A stretch of 64,000 nt of DNA from contig NZ_LMDF01000006.1 in assembly GCF_001425745.1 (NCBI RefSeq), positions 726,089 to 790,088 on the forward strand. The letters are read 5' to 3'. Every line of letters starts with the position of its first letter. Within the stretch, counting starts at the first letter, position 1. The DNA is from Caulobacter sp. Root343 (GTDB lineage Bacteria; Pseudomonadota; Alphaproteobacteria; Caulobacterales; Caulobacteraceae). The notes beneath the pieces were generated by a model. It worked only from the letters and a program-made list of their open reading frames with translations, was not told where the DNA came from and ran no database searches. Of this stretch, positions 1-7,402 are shown in pieces. Both the position numbers and the translations under genes were made by a program.

Positions 1-1885
1 TGTCGCGGATGCTGCCGTTGTCCAGCGCCAGGTCGAACGCCCCGGTGAACTGGGTTCCGACGCCGCCGCCGCCATAGTTGAAGCCCGGGATGTTCTTGGT
101 CTGGGGATTGCCCAGGCTCGACAGGAACTGCTGGAAGGCGTGGGCGTCGTACTTCAGCAGGTACGGCGGCAGAGCGCCGTCGAAGCCTGGGATGAAGTTC
201 TTGGTGCTGACGCGGGCGGTGAACAGGTTGGCCGGGACCATGACGCCGCCGTTAGCGCCCGAGGCGGGGCCATAGCCCGGATAGGCCTGCCAGAAGTTGT
301 TAACGAAGGTGTTGCTCTGCTGGAACTTGTAGTGATCCTCTAGATAGCTGCCGCCGGCCTTGATCTTGAAGCCTTCCTGCTCCCAGGACCCGGCGAACCG
401 CAGTTGCTTGACGACGTCGGTGTTCTGCTGGGCCTGGCGCACCACCACGTGAGAGCCCATCACCGACGTGTCCGCCCAACGCGCGGCGTCTCCATTCGGG
501 CCGTAGTTGTGTAGCACGGGCAGCGTGTTCTTGCTGTCGCCGCCGATGCTGATGCCCAGCGAAGGGCCGATGCCGAAGCCGTAGCCAACGTCGGCGCCGT
601 CGCTGGTGAGCTCGCCGCCCGGGTTCAGCCAGCTCTTGGCGTAGCTGGCGTCGGCCTCGAACTTCAGATTGTCGGAGGCGTCCCACTGGACGTTGAGGCC
701 CGTCTGGTTGGTCCGCAGAACCGAGCGATCGGTGCCGGCCGTGAAGTCGGTTTGCGAGCCGGCCTGGGTGAAGTCGACGGTCGTGCCGTTCTGGTCAAGC
801 TTGACGTTCCGAAGACCGTCCTGGTTGAACCAGATGCCGTAGCCGAAGTTGTCGGCCCGGATGCTCTGACGCGAATAGTTGTCGTCGAGCGTCACCGTGA
901 GGCCGTCGGTCGGGGCCCATTGCAGGGCGATGCGCCCGTCGAGCCGTTCGTCCTTGGTGTAGATCTGGCTGGCGCCGGCCTGTTGCTCGAACCAGCCGAG
1001 GACGGTCTTGGTGCCCGAGGCCTGCTGGGCTGGCGTGCAGGTCGGGGTCAGCTGGCATGGCGAGTAGTAGCCGCCCGGCCAACCACTGACATAGACGCGG
1101 TTGGTCTGGGTGTCGTGACGCGTGTACATCGCGTCGACCAGGACGCCGAACTTGTTGTCGGCGAAGGTGTCGCTGAACAACGCGCCGACGGTCGGAACGA
1201 ACTTGCCCGCGTCGTCCTGCACCGAGCCCGAGGCGCTGAGCGCCATGCGACGACCGGGATGGTCGAAGGGCTTGGGGAAGGCGACGTTGACGGTCGCCCC
1301 GATCGAGCTGCTCGACAGGGAGACGTCGGGCGTCTTGAGCACGGACAGGCCGCCGACGAAATCAGCGCCGACGGTGCTGAAGTCCACCGAACGGCCGCCC
1401 GTGGCCGTCGAGATCCGGCGGCCGTCGTACAGGGTTTCGTTGAAATCGCCGCCGAAGCCGCGGACCGTGATCCCCTGAGGTTCGCCCCGGGCGCCGGAGC
1501 GCTGGATCGAAACGCCCGGCAGGCGTTGCAGGGACGCGGCGACGTTGGAATCGGGGAACTTGCCGATGTCCTCCGCCGAGATCGCGTCGACGACGCCCGC
1601 TGAGTTGCGCTTGATATCGAGGTTGCGCTGCAGGGAGCCTCGCAGGCCGGTGACGACGACCTCTTCGACGACGCTCTGATCGGATGCTTGTGAGGTCTGA
1701 GCCTGCGCCGCGCCGGGCGCGGCCAGGGCCGCGGCCGTGGCGATCGCCTCGCCGTCGGCGCGGTCTGCGGCGTGAGCGGCGCCGCAAAGCGCCAGAGCCA
1801 GAAGGCTCGCCGCACCGGCTAGCGCCGACTTGGAGGCCGTGCGCATGCCGTAATTACTCTGATAAGATATTGTCGTGGTTTTCAT
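1..1885 (-). CDS. TonB-dependent receptor (partial, C-terminus beyond window)
   Basis: Outer-membrane receptor for energised uptake of a carbohydrate-like ligand. The reading frame stays open to the left edge, so the end of the barrel is missing. After a signal peptide (SLLALALCGAAHA) come a TonB box (VEEVVVTG) and a plug domain (SAEDIGKFPDSNVAASLQRL, then ITVRGFGGDFNETLYDGRR). I start it at the ATG at 1885, which follows GGAGGGGG at good spacing; a second in-frame ATG at 1846 has no Shine-Dalgarno sequence but would give a more usual signal peptide. It is divergent from the SapC / cupin_8 pair, a partnership common beside TBDRs in Caulobacter and Xanthomonas. A LacI-type palindrome lies upstream. 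The GH51, esterase and GH27 genes nearby suggest a hemicellulose-derived ligand; that is inference. Confidence 0.9.
   Translation of the reverse strand, partial: MKTTTISYQSNYGMRTASKSALAGAASLLALALCGAAHAADRADGEAIATAAALAAPGAAQAQTSQASDQSVVEEVVVTGLRGSLQRNLDIKRNSAGVVDAISAEDIGKFPDSNVAASLQRLPGVSIQRSGARGEPQGITVRGFGGDFNETLYDGRRISTATGGRSVDFSTVGADFVGGLSVLKTPDVSLSSSSIGATVNVAFPKPFDHPGRRMALSASGSVQDDAGKFVPTVGALFSDTFADNKFGVLVDAMYTRHDTQTNRVYVSGWPGGYYSPCQLTPTCTPAQQASGTKTVLGWFEQQAGASQIYTKDERLDGRIALQWAPTDGLTVTLDDNYSRQSIRADNFGYGIWFNQDGLRNVKLDQNGTTVDFTQAGSQTDFTAGTDRSVLRTNQTGLNVQWDASDNLKFEADASYAKSWLNPGGELTSDGADVGYGFGIGPSLGISIGGDSKNTLPVLHNYGPNGDAARWADTSVMGSHVVVRQAQQNTDVVKQLRFAGSWEQEGFKIKAGGSYLEDHYKFQQSNTFVNNFWQAYPGYGPASGANGGVMVPANLFTARVSTKNFIPGFDGALPPYLLKYDAHAFQQFLSSLGNPQTKNIPGFNYGGGGVGTQFTGAFDLALDNGSIRD
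1851..1859 (-). other. Shared motif GAGTAATTA near a gene start, copy 1
   Basis: On the minus strand this reads GAGTAATTACGG. Near-identical copies lie just before the GH51 gene (5998-6006) and the first GntR gene (10109-10117). Here it falls inside the first codons if the receptor starts at 1885, or directly before the ATG if it starts at 1846. Function unknown. Confidence 0.4.
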
Positions 1886-2056
1886 TTCCCCCTCCAGGGT
1901 GTCATGGGGTGTTTTCTTTCCGGCATGAGGCAGCCGGACGCACACGCAGACGCCGTAACGCTGCGATTCCATTGACTAAAGAGGGTGTGGTGCCTCGCTT
2001 GCGTGAGTCTTGCTCATCACATCCTCCCTGCGCATTTATCGTTCTTATGACGCAAC

Positions 2057-2069
2057 GTTAGCGCTACCA
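2057..2069. promoter_or_regulatory. LacI-type operator candidate (TAGCGCTA core)
   Basis: On the minus strand this reads TGGTAGCGCTAAC, with the perfect 8-bp palindrome TAGCGCTA at its centre. A second 8-bp palindrome, TACCGGTA, follows at 2072-2079. It lies in the 295-nt space between the divergent TBDR and SapC-like genes and could control both. A 12-of-13 match recurs at 6203-6215. From memory, xylose-inducible promoters of C. crescentus carry a very similar LacI-family operator. Confidence 0.55.
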
Positions 2070-2180
2070 GTTACCGGTATCAATAGTTATTTGTCGGTGT
2101 AATTGTGAAGGTATGGAGCGGGGTGCGACGCATTGCGTCGGACGCCGTATCGGGGTTCAACGAGGCCTCTGGAGGAAGCG

Positions 2181-2861
2181 ATGCAAGGACAGCTGGAGCG
2201 GCTCAACGCCCGGGATCACGGCGATTTGCGCCTGGGCGGGCCCGTGGGAGCGGGCCCTCATTTCGTGCAGGCGGTGACGGCCGAGTTCACCACCGCCGCC
2301 GCCGTCTGCCCGCTGTTCCTGACAAAAAGCGCGGATACCGGCCAATTCTACGCGGGCGCGATGTTCGGTTTCGAGCCGGGCGAGAACCTGCTGGACGAAA
2401 TCTCGCGCGCGCTGTTCGCGCCACTGGACCTCGCGCGCCAGGGCTTCTTCGTCATCGATGACGACCTGGTCGCGATTGATCCCGGTCATCCCCGATTCGC
2501 GGCCGCGGGGGGCGCACGCCTGTTCGAAGCCGACGGCGAGCCGAGCCAGGCTCTGCGCCGCGTCCAGCAGGCCATGGCCCGCCTGCGCAACGGCCTGGCC
2601 GAGACCGACGCGTTCATCCAGGCGGTTCTGGCGCGGGGGCTGGTCGAGCCGATCGACGTCGACCTGTCGTTCGACGACGGCAGGACCCTGAGCCTGAACG
2701 GCCTCTACACGGTCAGCCTCGACAAGCTGGGCGAGCTGGACGAGGCGGCGGTGCTCGACCTCTTTCGGCGCGGACACCTGCAACTGATCTACGCCATGGC
2801 CGGATCGCTGAAGCAGGTTTCGCGGCTGGCCGCGCGGCGAAACGACCAGATCTCGGCATGA
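2181..2861 (+). CDS. SapC-like family protein
   Basis: A 226-residue protein of the SapC-like family (named after a surface-layer-associated Campylobacter gene), often encoded next to TBDRs in Caulobacterales and Xanthomonadales; its biochemical role is not established. Family signs are the N-terminal half with CPLFLTKSADTGQFYAGAMFGFEPGENL and the C-terminal block FDDGRTLSLNGLYTVSLDKL. I start at the ATG at 2181 because GGAGGAAG lies directly upstream at 2171; the frame opens earlier, at 2133. Its stop overlaps the next start (ATGA), so the two are translationally coupled. No signal peptide or membrane segment is visible, so it is probably cytoplasmic. Confidence 0.8.
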   Translation: MQGQLERLNARDHGDLRLGGPVGAGPHFVQAVTAEFTTAAAVCPLFLTKSADTGQFYAGAMFGFEPGENLLDEISRALFAPLDLARQGFFVIDDDLVAIDPGHPRFAAAGGARLFEADGEPSQALRRVQQAMARLRNGLAETDAFIQAVLARGLVEPIDVDLSFDDGRTLSLNGLYTVSLDKLGELDEAAVLDLFRRGHLQLIYAMAGSLKQVSRLAARRNDQISA

Positions 2862-3883
2862 GCGCCGCGCCCGTGCGCATCCTGGAAGGGCCGGCGTTCG
2901 ACGGGCTCGACGCCGCGACCTTCTTCCGGTTGGTGGCCCAGGATTGCCAACCGGTTGTGCTGCGGGGGCTGTGTCGCCAGTGGCCGGCCAGCGCGGCGGC
3001 CCGCCAAGGCTGGGAGGAACTGGCGGCCTATCTGCTCGCGTTCGACGCCGGCCGCACCGGGCAGGCCTTCATTGGCCCGCCGGCGATCGCCGGGCGCTAC
3101 GACTATGGCGATGGCCCGGACGGGTTCAACTTCGAGCGCCAGTCCCTGACCCTGGCCCAGACCCTGGAGCGCATCGACCGGGCCGCGCGCGAGCCGGAGG
3201 CGCCTAGCGTCTATATGGGCTCGCTCCCCGCCGACGATTATGCGCCCGGCTTCGCGGCCGCCAACGCCCTGGACATCCTGCCGGCCATGGCGGCGCCGCG
3301 CCTATGGCTAGGCAACGCCAGCCGGGTGGCCTGCCACTACGACACCTACGATAATCTGGCCTGCGTCGTGGCGGGGCGTCGGCGCTTCACGCTGTTTCCG
3401 CCGCAAGCCATCGCCGACCTCTATGTCGGGCCGATCGACCACACCCTAGCGGGACAGCCGACCAGCCTGGCCGCCAGCGCCGCGCCGGGCGACCCCCGTT
3501 ATCCGCGGTTTCCCGCGGCCGCCGCCGAGGCCCGCGTTGTGGAGCTCGAGGCCGGCGACGCCCTCTACCTGCCCAAGCTGTGGTGGCATCAGGTCGAGGC
3601 GCTGGAGCCGCGCAACCTGCTCGTCAACTACTGGTGGGACGGGTTCGCCGCCGGCCCGGACGCGCCCTACACGACCATGATGCTGGCGATGATCGCCATC
3701 GCCGAGCGGCCCTGGGCCGAGCGCCAGGCGTGGCGGGCCTTCTTCGACCATTACGTCTTCCGCCCCGACGGCCACCCGCTGGCGCATCTGCCCGCCGAGC
3801 GTCACGGCCTGCTGGGGCCGCTCGCCAACGGCGCCTATGGCCGCATCCGCGCGACGATCATGCGGATGCTGCGAGGCGGGTAG
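2858..3883 (+). CDS. Cupin-like (cupin_8 / JmjC) oxygenase-type protein
   Basis: A 341-residue member of the cupin_8 family, the JmjC-like Fe(II)/2-oxoglutarate hydroxylase fold. The motif HYDTYDNLACVVAGRRRFTLFP holds the HxD metal ligands and the conserved R-R-F-LFPP turn; the distal histidine is likely in LPKLWWHQVEAL, followed by NYWW. Start overlaps the SapC-like stop by four bases (ATGA). Such proteins sit with SapC-like proteins and sometimes tryptophan halogenases beside TBDRs, but the substrate is unknown. A hairpin lies between its end and the convergent GH51 gene. The fold call is firm; hydroxylase activity is inferred from the intact ligands. Confidence 0.82.
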   Translation: MSAAPVRILEGPAFDGLDAATFFRLVAQDCQPVVLRGLCRQWPASAAARQGWEELAAYLLAFDAGRTGQAFIGPPAIAGRYDYGDGPDGFNFERQSLTLAQTLERIDRAAREPEAPSVYMGSLPADDYAPGFAAANALDILPAMAAPRLWLGNASRVACHYDTYDNLACVVAGRRRFTLFPPQAIADLYVGPIDHTLAGQPTSLAASAAPGDPRYPRFPAAAAEARVVELEAGDALYLPKLWWHQVEALEPRNLLVNYWWDGFAAGPDAPYTTMMLAMIAIAERPWAERQAWRAFFDHYVFRPDGHPLAHLPAERHGLLGPLANGAYGRIRATIMRMLRGG

Positions 3884-3905
3884 GGCGCCGGGCTAGCCGG
3901 CGCCC
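3883..3905. terminator. GC-rich hairpin between convergent genes
   Basis: A perfect 9-bp stem (GGGCGCCGG / CCGGCGCCC) with a 5-nt loop fills the 27-bp gap between the cupin_8 and GH51 stops. It has no clear T run on either side, so bidirectional termination is plausible but not proven. Confidence 0.45.
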
Positions 3906-3910
3906 GTGTC

Positions 3911-5986
3911 CTAGCGGCCGCGCGGGTCGATCGGGAACTCGAACACCGTCGCTGAGACGGGCGACACCACCAGGCTCGCGCTTGGACGGGCCGCGCTCGG
4001 AGTGATCGAAACGCCCGCCGGCGCGCCGACCTTGTTGGCCGCCGCCAGCGAGGAGCCGCTCAGCGTCCACTTCTGGCCCGCCCCGCGCAGGGCGAGGGCC
4101 TTCAGGTCCAGGCGCACGGTCTGAGGCGTCTGGGTCGCGTTGACCACCCCGACCTTCAAGGTTCTGCCGTCCGGGCTGAGCCCGGCGATCACGTCCAGAG
4201 GATAGGTTGGGCTGCCCGCCCGGACCTTGGGATGGTTGAAGCCGACGGGGTAGCGCGGCTCGGGTTGCGGCGCGTCACCATCGACCGCCACGGGAACGAC
4301 GCCGGCCCCGAAGTGCTCGCCATACAGCTTGAACACCAAGCCCGTCGTGTTGAGCGTGGCGGCGGTGGGGGTGATGTCCATAGTCGAGGCGCCGGTCGTA
4401 AAGGCGGCCATGGTCAGGAAGTCGGTGTGGCGCAGCATCTCCTGCATGACCATGGCGTAGGCCAGGGCCGACTTCAGATTGACCTCGCCGAAATAGGCGT
4501 ACTCGTCGATCGACAGGAAGATCTTCTTCGCCGTCATCGCCGGGAAGCGCTGCTGGTAGATCTTCCACTGCTCGGCCTTCATGCGCACTTGGTTCGAGGG
4601 CGAGCGCGCATATTCCATCAGCTCGGCGTCCGCCGGGGCGTCGGGCCGTTTTTCGGGCTGGTCGTACCAGTGCTCGGAGATGCCGTCGAAATTGCCCCAG
4701 GCCTTGGCGAGCAAGCCGCCGGTCCAGTCCCACTCGGTGCCGAACTTGGGCGCGACGCTCTCGAGCGAGGCGTTCTCCTTGGTGCCGCGCGGATGGCCCT
4801 GGTCGGGCATGGCGCCCGAGCCGATCAGGGTGATCGTCGGGTCGACCGCCCGCATCGCCTCGGCGAAGGCGTTGTGCTTGATCATGAAGTAGTCGAGCGA
4901 GGTCTTGCCGATCTGCCACCAGCCATAGGGCTCGTTGCCGATGTTCCAGAACTTCACGCCATAGGGCTCGGGATGGCCGTTGGCCGCCCGGCGCGCGCCC
5001 CAGGCGCTGGTCGCCGGCCCGTTCAGGTACTCGACTTCCTCAGCCGCCGAATTGGCGTCGCCCAGGCCGGCGTTGACGGTGACATAGGGCTCGACCCCGA
5101 TGATCTTGGTCAGGTCCAGCCATTCGTCCATGCCGATGTCGTTGGGCTGCATCGCGCTCCAGGCGTGGTCGAACATCGGCGCGCGCTTGTCACGCGGACC
5201 GATCGCGCCGTGCCAGTCCCAGTCGGACAGGAAGTTGCCGCCCGGCAGACGCCACATGCCCGAATTCAGCGAGCGCGCGATGGCGGTGGTGTCGGCGCGC
5301 CAGCCTCGCACGTTGTCGGCCGGCATCAGCGAAACCGCGCCGATCCGGAAGGCGCCCGAGCCCAGGCCGGTGATTTCCAGCCTCGCGTCGGCGGCGTCGG
5401 CGGTCGGGGTGAAGTTGAAATCGGCGCGCTTCCAGTCGCCGCCGAGAGCGGGCAAGGCAATGACTTGGCGATCGTTGGGGCCTGGTCCCCAGACCAGGGC
5501 GACCTCGACCTGGGCGCCGGCGTCGCCCGAGATCTGCACATAGCCGTCGTAGCGCTTGCCTTTGGCCAGGCCGATTCCCGCTTGCGACAGGCCTTTGCGC
5601 GTCGCCGGATCGACGACGATCCGCGGGCTCTGGGCGCCGACATAGGGCGCCGCCTTGTCCATGATCACCGCGTCGTCGCCCCCGATCGGGCGCCATTTGC
5701 GATAGCTGACGCCAGGCCGGCCTTCAGCGTTCAGGGGCGGCGGCGTGTCCAGCGCCGCGGGGACCACCGGGTAGTAGAACTTTCGGTCGTCCAGCATCTC
5801 GGCCCACAGGGTGCGCGCCACCAGGCCGCCGATGGGTTCGATGAACATGCCGTATTCGTACTTGGTGACGGCGGCGGCGCGCCGCGCCCCATCGATCGTC
5901 ACCTTGACCGGCTCGGCGCTGGCGGCTTCCGCCGCGCCGCTGATCGCCCAGCCGAGGCAGGCGGCCAACATCAACCTGGAACGCAT
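3911..5986 (-). CDS. GH51-type alpha-L-arabinofuranosidase, exported
   Basis: A 691-residue glycoside hydrolase predicted to remove alpha-L-arabinofuranosyl side chains from arabinoxylan or arabinan fragments in the periplasm or at the cell surface. A signal peptide is seen (MRSRLMLAACLGWAISGAAEA). The acid/base glutamate is in KFWNIGNEPYGWWQ and the likely nucleophile in FLSIDEYAYFG, both in GH51 sequence context. A carbohydrate-binding-like stretch (about residues 130-220) precedes the barrel and a beta-sandwich follows, normal for the family. It is divergent from the esterase gene across a 277-bp control region holding a TAGCGCT operator. The motif GAGTAATTAGGG overlaps its ribosome-binding site. 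The family call is strong; exact substrate is inferred. Confidence 0.85.
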   Translation of the reverse strand: MRSRLMLAACLGWAISGAAEAASAEPVKVTIDGARRAAAVTKYEYGMFIEPIGGLVARTLWAEMLDDRKFYYPVVPAALDTPPPLNAEGRPGVSYRKWRPIGGDDAVIMDKAAPYVGAQSPRIVVDPATRKGLSQAGIGLAKGKRYDGYVQISGDAGAQVEVALVWGPGPNDRQVIALPALGGDWKRADFNFTPTADAADARLEITGLGSGAFRIGAVSLMPADNVRGWRADTTAIARSLNSGMWRLPGGNFLSDWDWHGAIGPRDKRAPMFDHAWSAMQPNDIGMDEWLDLTKIIGVEPYVTVNAGLGDANSAAEEVEYLNGPATSAWGARRAANGHPEPYGVKFWNIGNEPYGWWQIGKTSLDYFMIKHNAFAEAMRAVDPTITLIGSGAMPDQGHPRGTKENASLESVAPKFGTEWDWTGGLLAKAWGNFDGISEHWYDQPEKRPDAPADAELMEYARSPSNQVRMKAEQWKIYQQRFPAMTAKKIFLSIDEYAYFGEVNLKSALAYAMVMQEMLRHTDFLTMAAFTTGASTMDITPTAATLNTTGLVFKLYGEHFGAGVVPVAVDGDAPQPEPRYPVGFNHPKVRAGSPTYPLDVIAGLSPDGRTLKVGVVNATQTPQTVRLDLKALALRGAGQKWTLSGSSLAAANKVGAPAGVSITPSAARPSASLVVSPVSATVFEFPIDPRGR

Positions 5987-5997
5987 CTGAATCTCCC

Positions 5998-6006
5998 TAA
6001 TTACTC
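5998..6006 (-). other. Shared motif GAGTAATTA, copy 2
   Basis: Minus strand GAGTAATTAGGGAGA; its 3' part supplies the Shine-Dalgarno sequence (AGGGAGA) of the GH51 gene. Twelve bases match the copy before the GntR gene at 10109-10117. Confidence 0.4.
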
Positions 6007-6202
6007 TGTTTATTTATGAGTCTCGCGTGGGCGACGACGGCGCGAGACGCCGCTGTTTCCCCGAACGGTCTTCGCGCGACAGATCGGCTTCTCTCGCCGA
6101 TTTCTTGCCGGTTTTGGTATGGGTTCGCGTCGGAGGGCGAAGCGTGAATTTCAAGGCGTTCCGCACCGACGCGGTTGACGAAGCTTCATTTACACAGACA
6201 AA

Positions 6203-6215
6203 TGGTAGCGCTCAC
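6203..6215. promoter_or_regulatory. LacI-type operator candidate, second copy
   Basis: TGGTAGCGCTCAC, matching the site at 2057-2069 in 12 of 13 bases. It lies between GH51 (minus) and the esterase (plus), about 50 bases before the esterase start. The pair suggests a common repressor for the TBDR, GH51 and esterase-GH27 units. The LacI gene at 14860-15897 is one candidate, but a xylose regulator elsewhere fits the sequence better. Confidence 0.55.
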
Positions 6216-6263
6216 AATGGCAGAGCGCAACGACCGCGATCACGCGGCGCCGGGGAGGTTTCG

Positions 6264-7370
6264 ATGACGACTCGCGACAAGCATGGCCAGGGCGGCGCGC
6301 GCTCGAGAGCCTTCGCCTCAGCCTTGATGATGGCCCTGCTCGGCCTGGCCGCGCCGGTCGCCGCCAGCGCCCAGGTGACGACCAAGGCGCCCCCGCCCGT
6401 CGCCGGCGCCAAGCCCGCGACCGTCCAGAAGATCAAGGTCCATTCGGCGGCCATCGAAGGCAATCTCGAGGGCGAGAGCGCCGACCGCGACGTGCTGGTG
6501 GTGCTGCCGCCCGGCTATCAGAGCCATTCCAAGCAGCGCTATCCGGTCGTCTATGCGCTGCACGGCTACTGGATCGGCGCGCAGCAGTGGAGCGGCGAGA
6601 TCCACGTCCCCCAGACCGTGGAGAGCGCCTTCGCCAAGGGCGCGCGCGAGATGATCGTCGTGCTGCCGGACAGCAAGACCATCCACAATGGCTCGATGTA
6701 TTCCAGCTCGCAGACCACCGGCGACTTCGAGACCTTCGTCGCCCGCGACCTGGTGGCCTATGTCGACCGGCACTACCGAACCCTGCCGCGCCGCGAGAGC
6801 CGCGGCCTGGTGGGCCACTCGATGGGCGGCTACGGGGCCAGCCGGATCGGCATGCGTCACGCCGACGTGTTCGGCGCGCTCTACATGATGAGCCCGTGCT
6901 GCCTCTCGGCGCGGGAGGCGGCTCCGCTCAGTCCGGAAGCCGCCGCCGCGCTGGCCCAGGTCAAGACCAAGGAAGACGTCGCCAAGCTGCCGGGGGCGCT
7001 GCGCCCGCAGCTCGCCGCCGCCGCCGCCTGGTCGCCCAACCCGCAAAAGCCGCCGCTCTACCTGGATCTGCCGGTCGAGAACGGCGTCGCGCGGCCCGAG
7101 GTGCTGGCCAAGTGGGCGGCCAACGCACCGCTGGCCTTCGTCGACCAGTACGTGTCCCAACTGCGCCGCTACAAGGCGATCGCCATCGACGTGGGCGACC
7201 GCGACAGCCTCAAGGGCGACGCGGGCAAGCTGCATGAGACGCTGGACCGTTACGGTCTGGCCAATGGTTTCGAGATCTATCCGGGCGATCACACCAGCGA
7301 CGTGGCCGGACGCTTCCAGGACCACGTCCTGCCGTTCTTCAGCCAGAACCTGTCGTTCCAGGCGCGCTGA
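6264..7370 (+). CDS. Exported esterase D-like alpha/beta hydrolase (putative feruloyl / acetyl-xylan esterase)
   Basis: A 368-residue secreted serine esterase. The start at 6264 follows CGGGGAGG; upstream in-frame codons have no ribosome-binding site. The signal peptide is long (FASALMMALLGLAAPVAASA). The nucleophile elbow is GHSMGGYGA, the charge relay is probably completed by the acid in DVGDRDSLKGD and the histidine in YPGDHTSDV, and the N-terminal LPPGYQSHSKQRYPVVYALHG is typical of the esterase D / feruloyl esterase family. Six bases separate its stop from the first possible start of the GH27 gene, so they form an operon. With GH51 it probably removes ester decorations from hemicellulose. 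Confidence 0.82.
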   Translation: MTTRDKHGQGGARSRAFASALMMALLGLAAPVAASAQVTTKAPPPVAGAKPATVQKIKVHSAAIEGNLEGESADRDVLVVLPPGYQSHSKQRYPVVYALHGYWIGAQQWSGEIHVPQTVESAFAKGAREMIVVLPDSKTIHNGSMYSSSQTTGDFETFVARDLVAYVDRHYRTLPRRESRGLVGHSMGGYGASRIGMRHADVFGALYMMSPCCLSAREAAPLSPEAAAALAQVKTKEDVAKLPGALRPQLAAAAAWSPNPQKPPLYLDLPVENGVARPEVLAKWAANAPLAFVDQYVSQLRRYKAIAIDVGDRDSLKGDAGKLHETLDRYGLANGFEIYPGDHTSDVAGRFQDHVLPFFSQNLSFQAR

Positions 7371-7402
7371 GATCCATGTCGCCCGCCGTCCGGAGCCCCC
7401 AG

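Noticed and set aside
4232..6019. Plus-strand open frame (595 codons) opposite GH51
   Set aside because: Same shadow effect; the GH51 catalytic motifs are on the minus strand.
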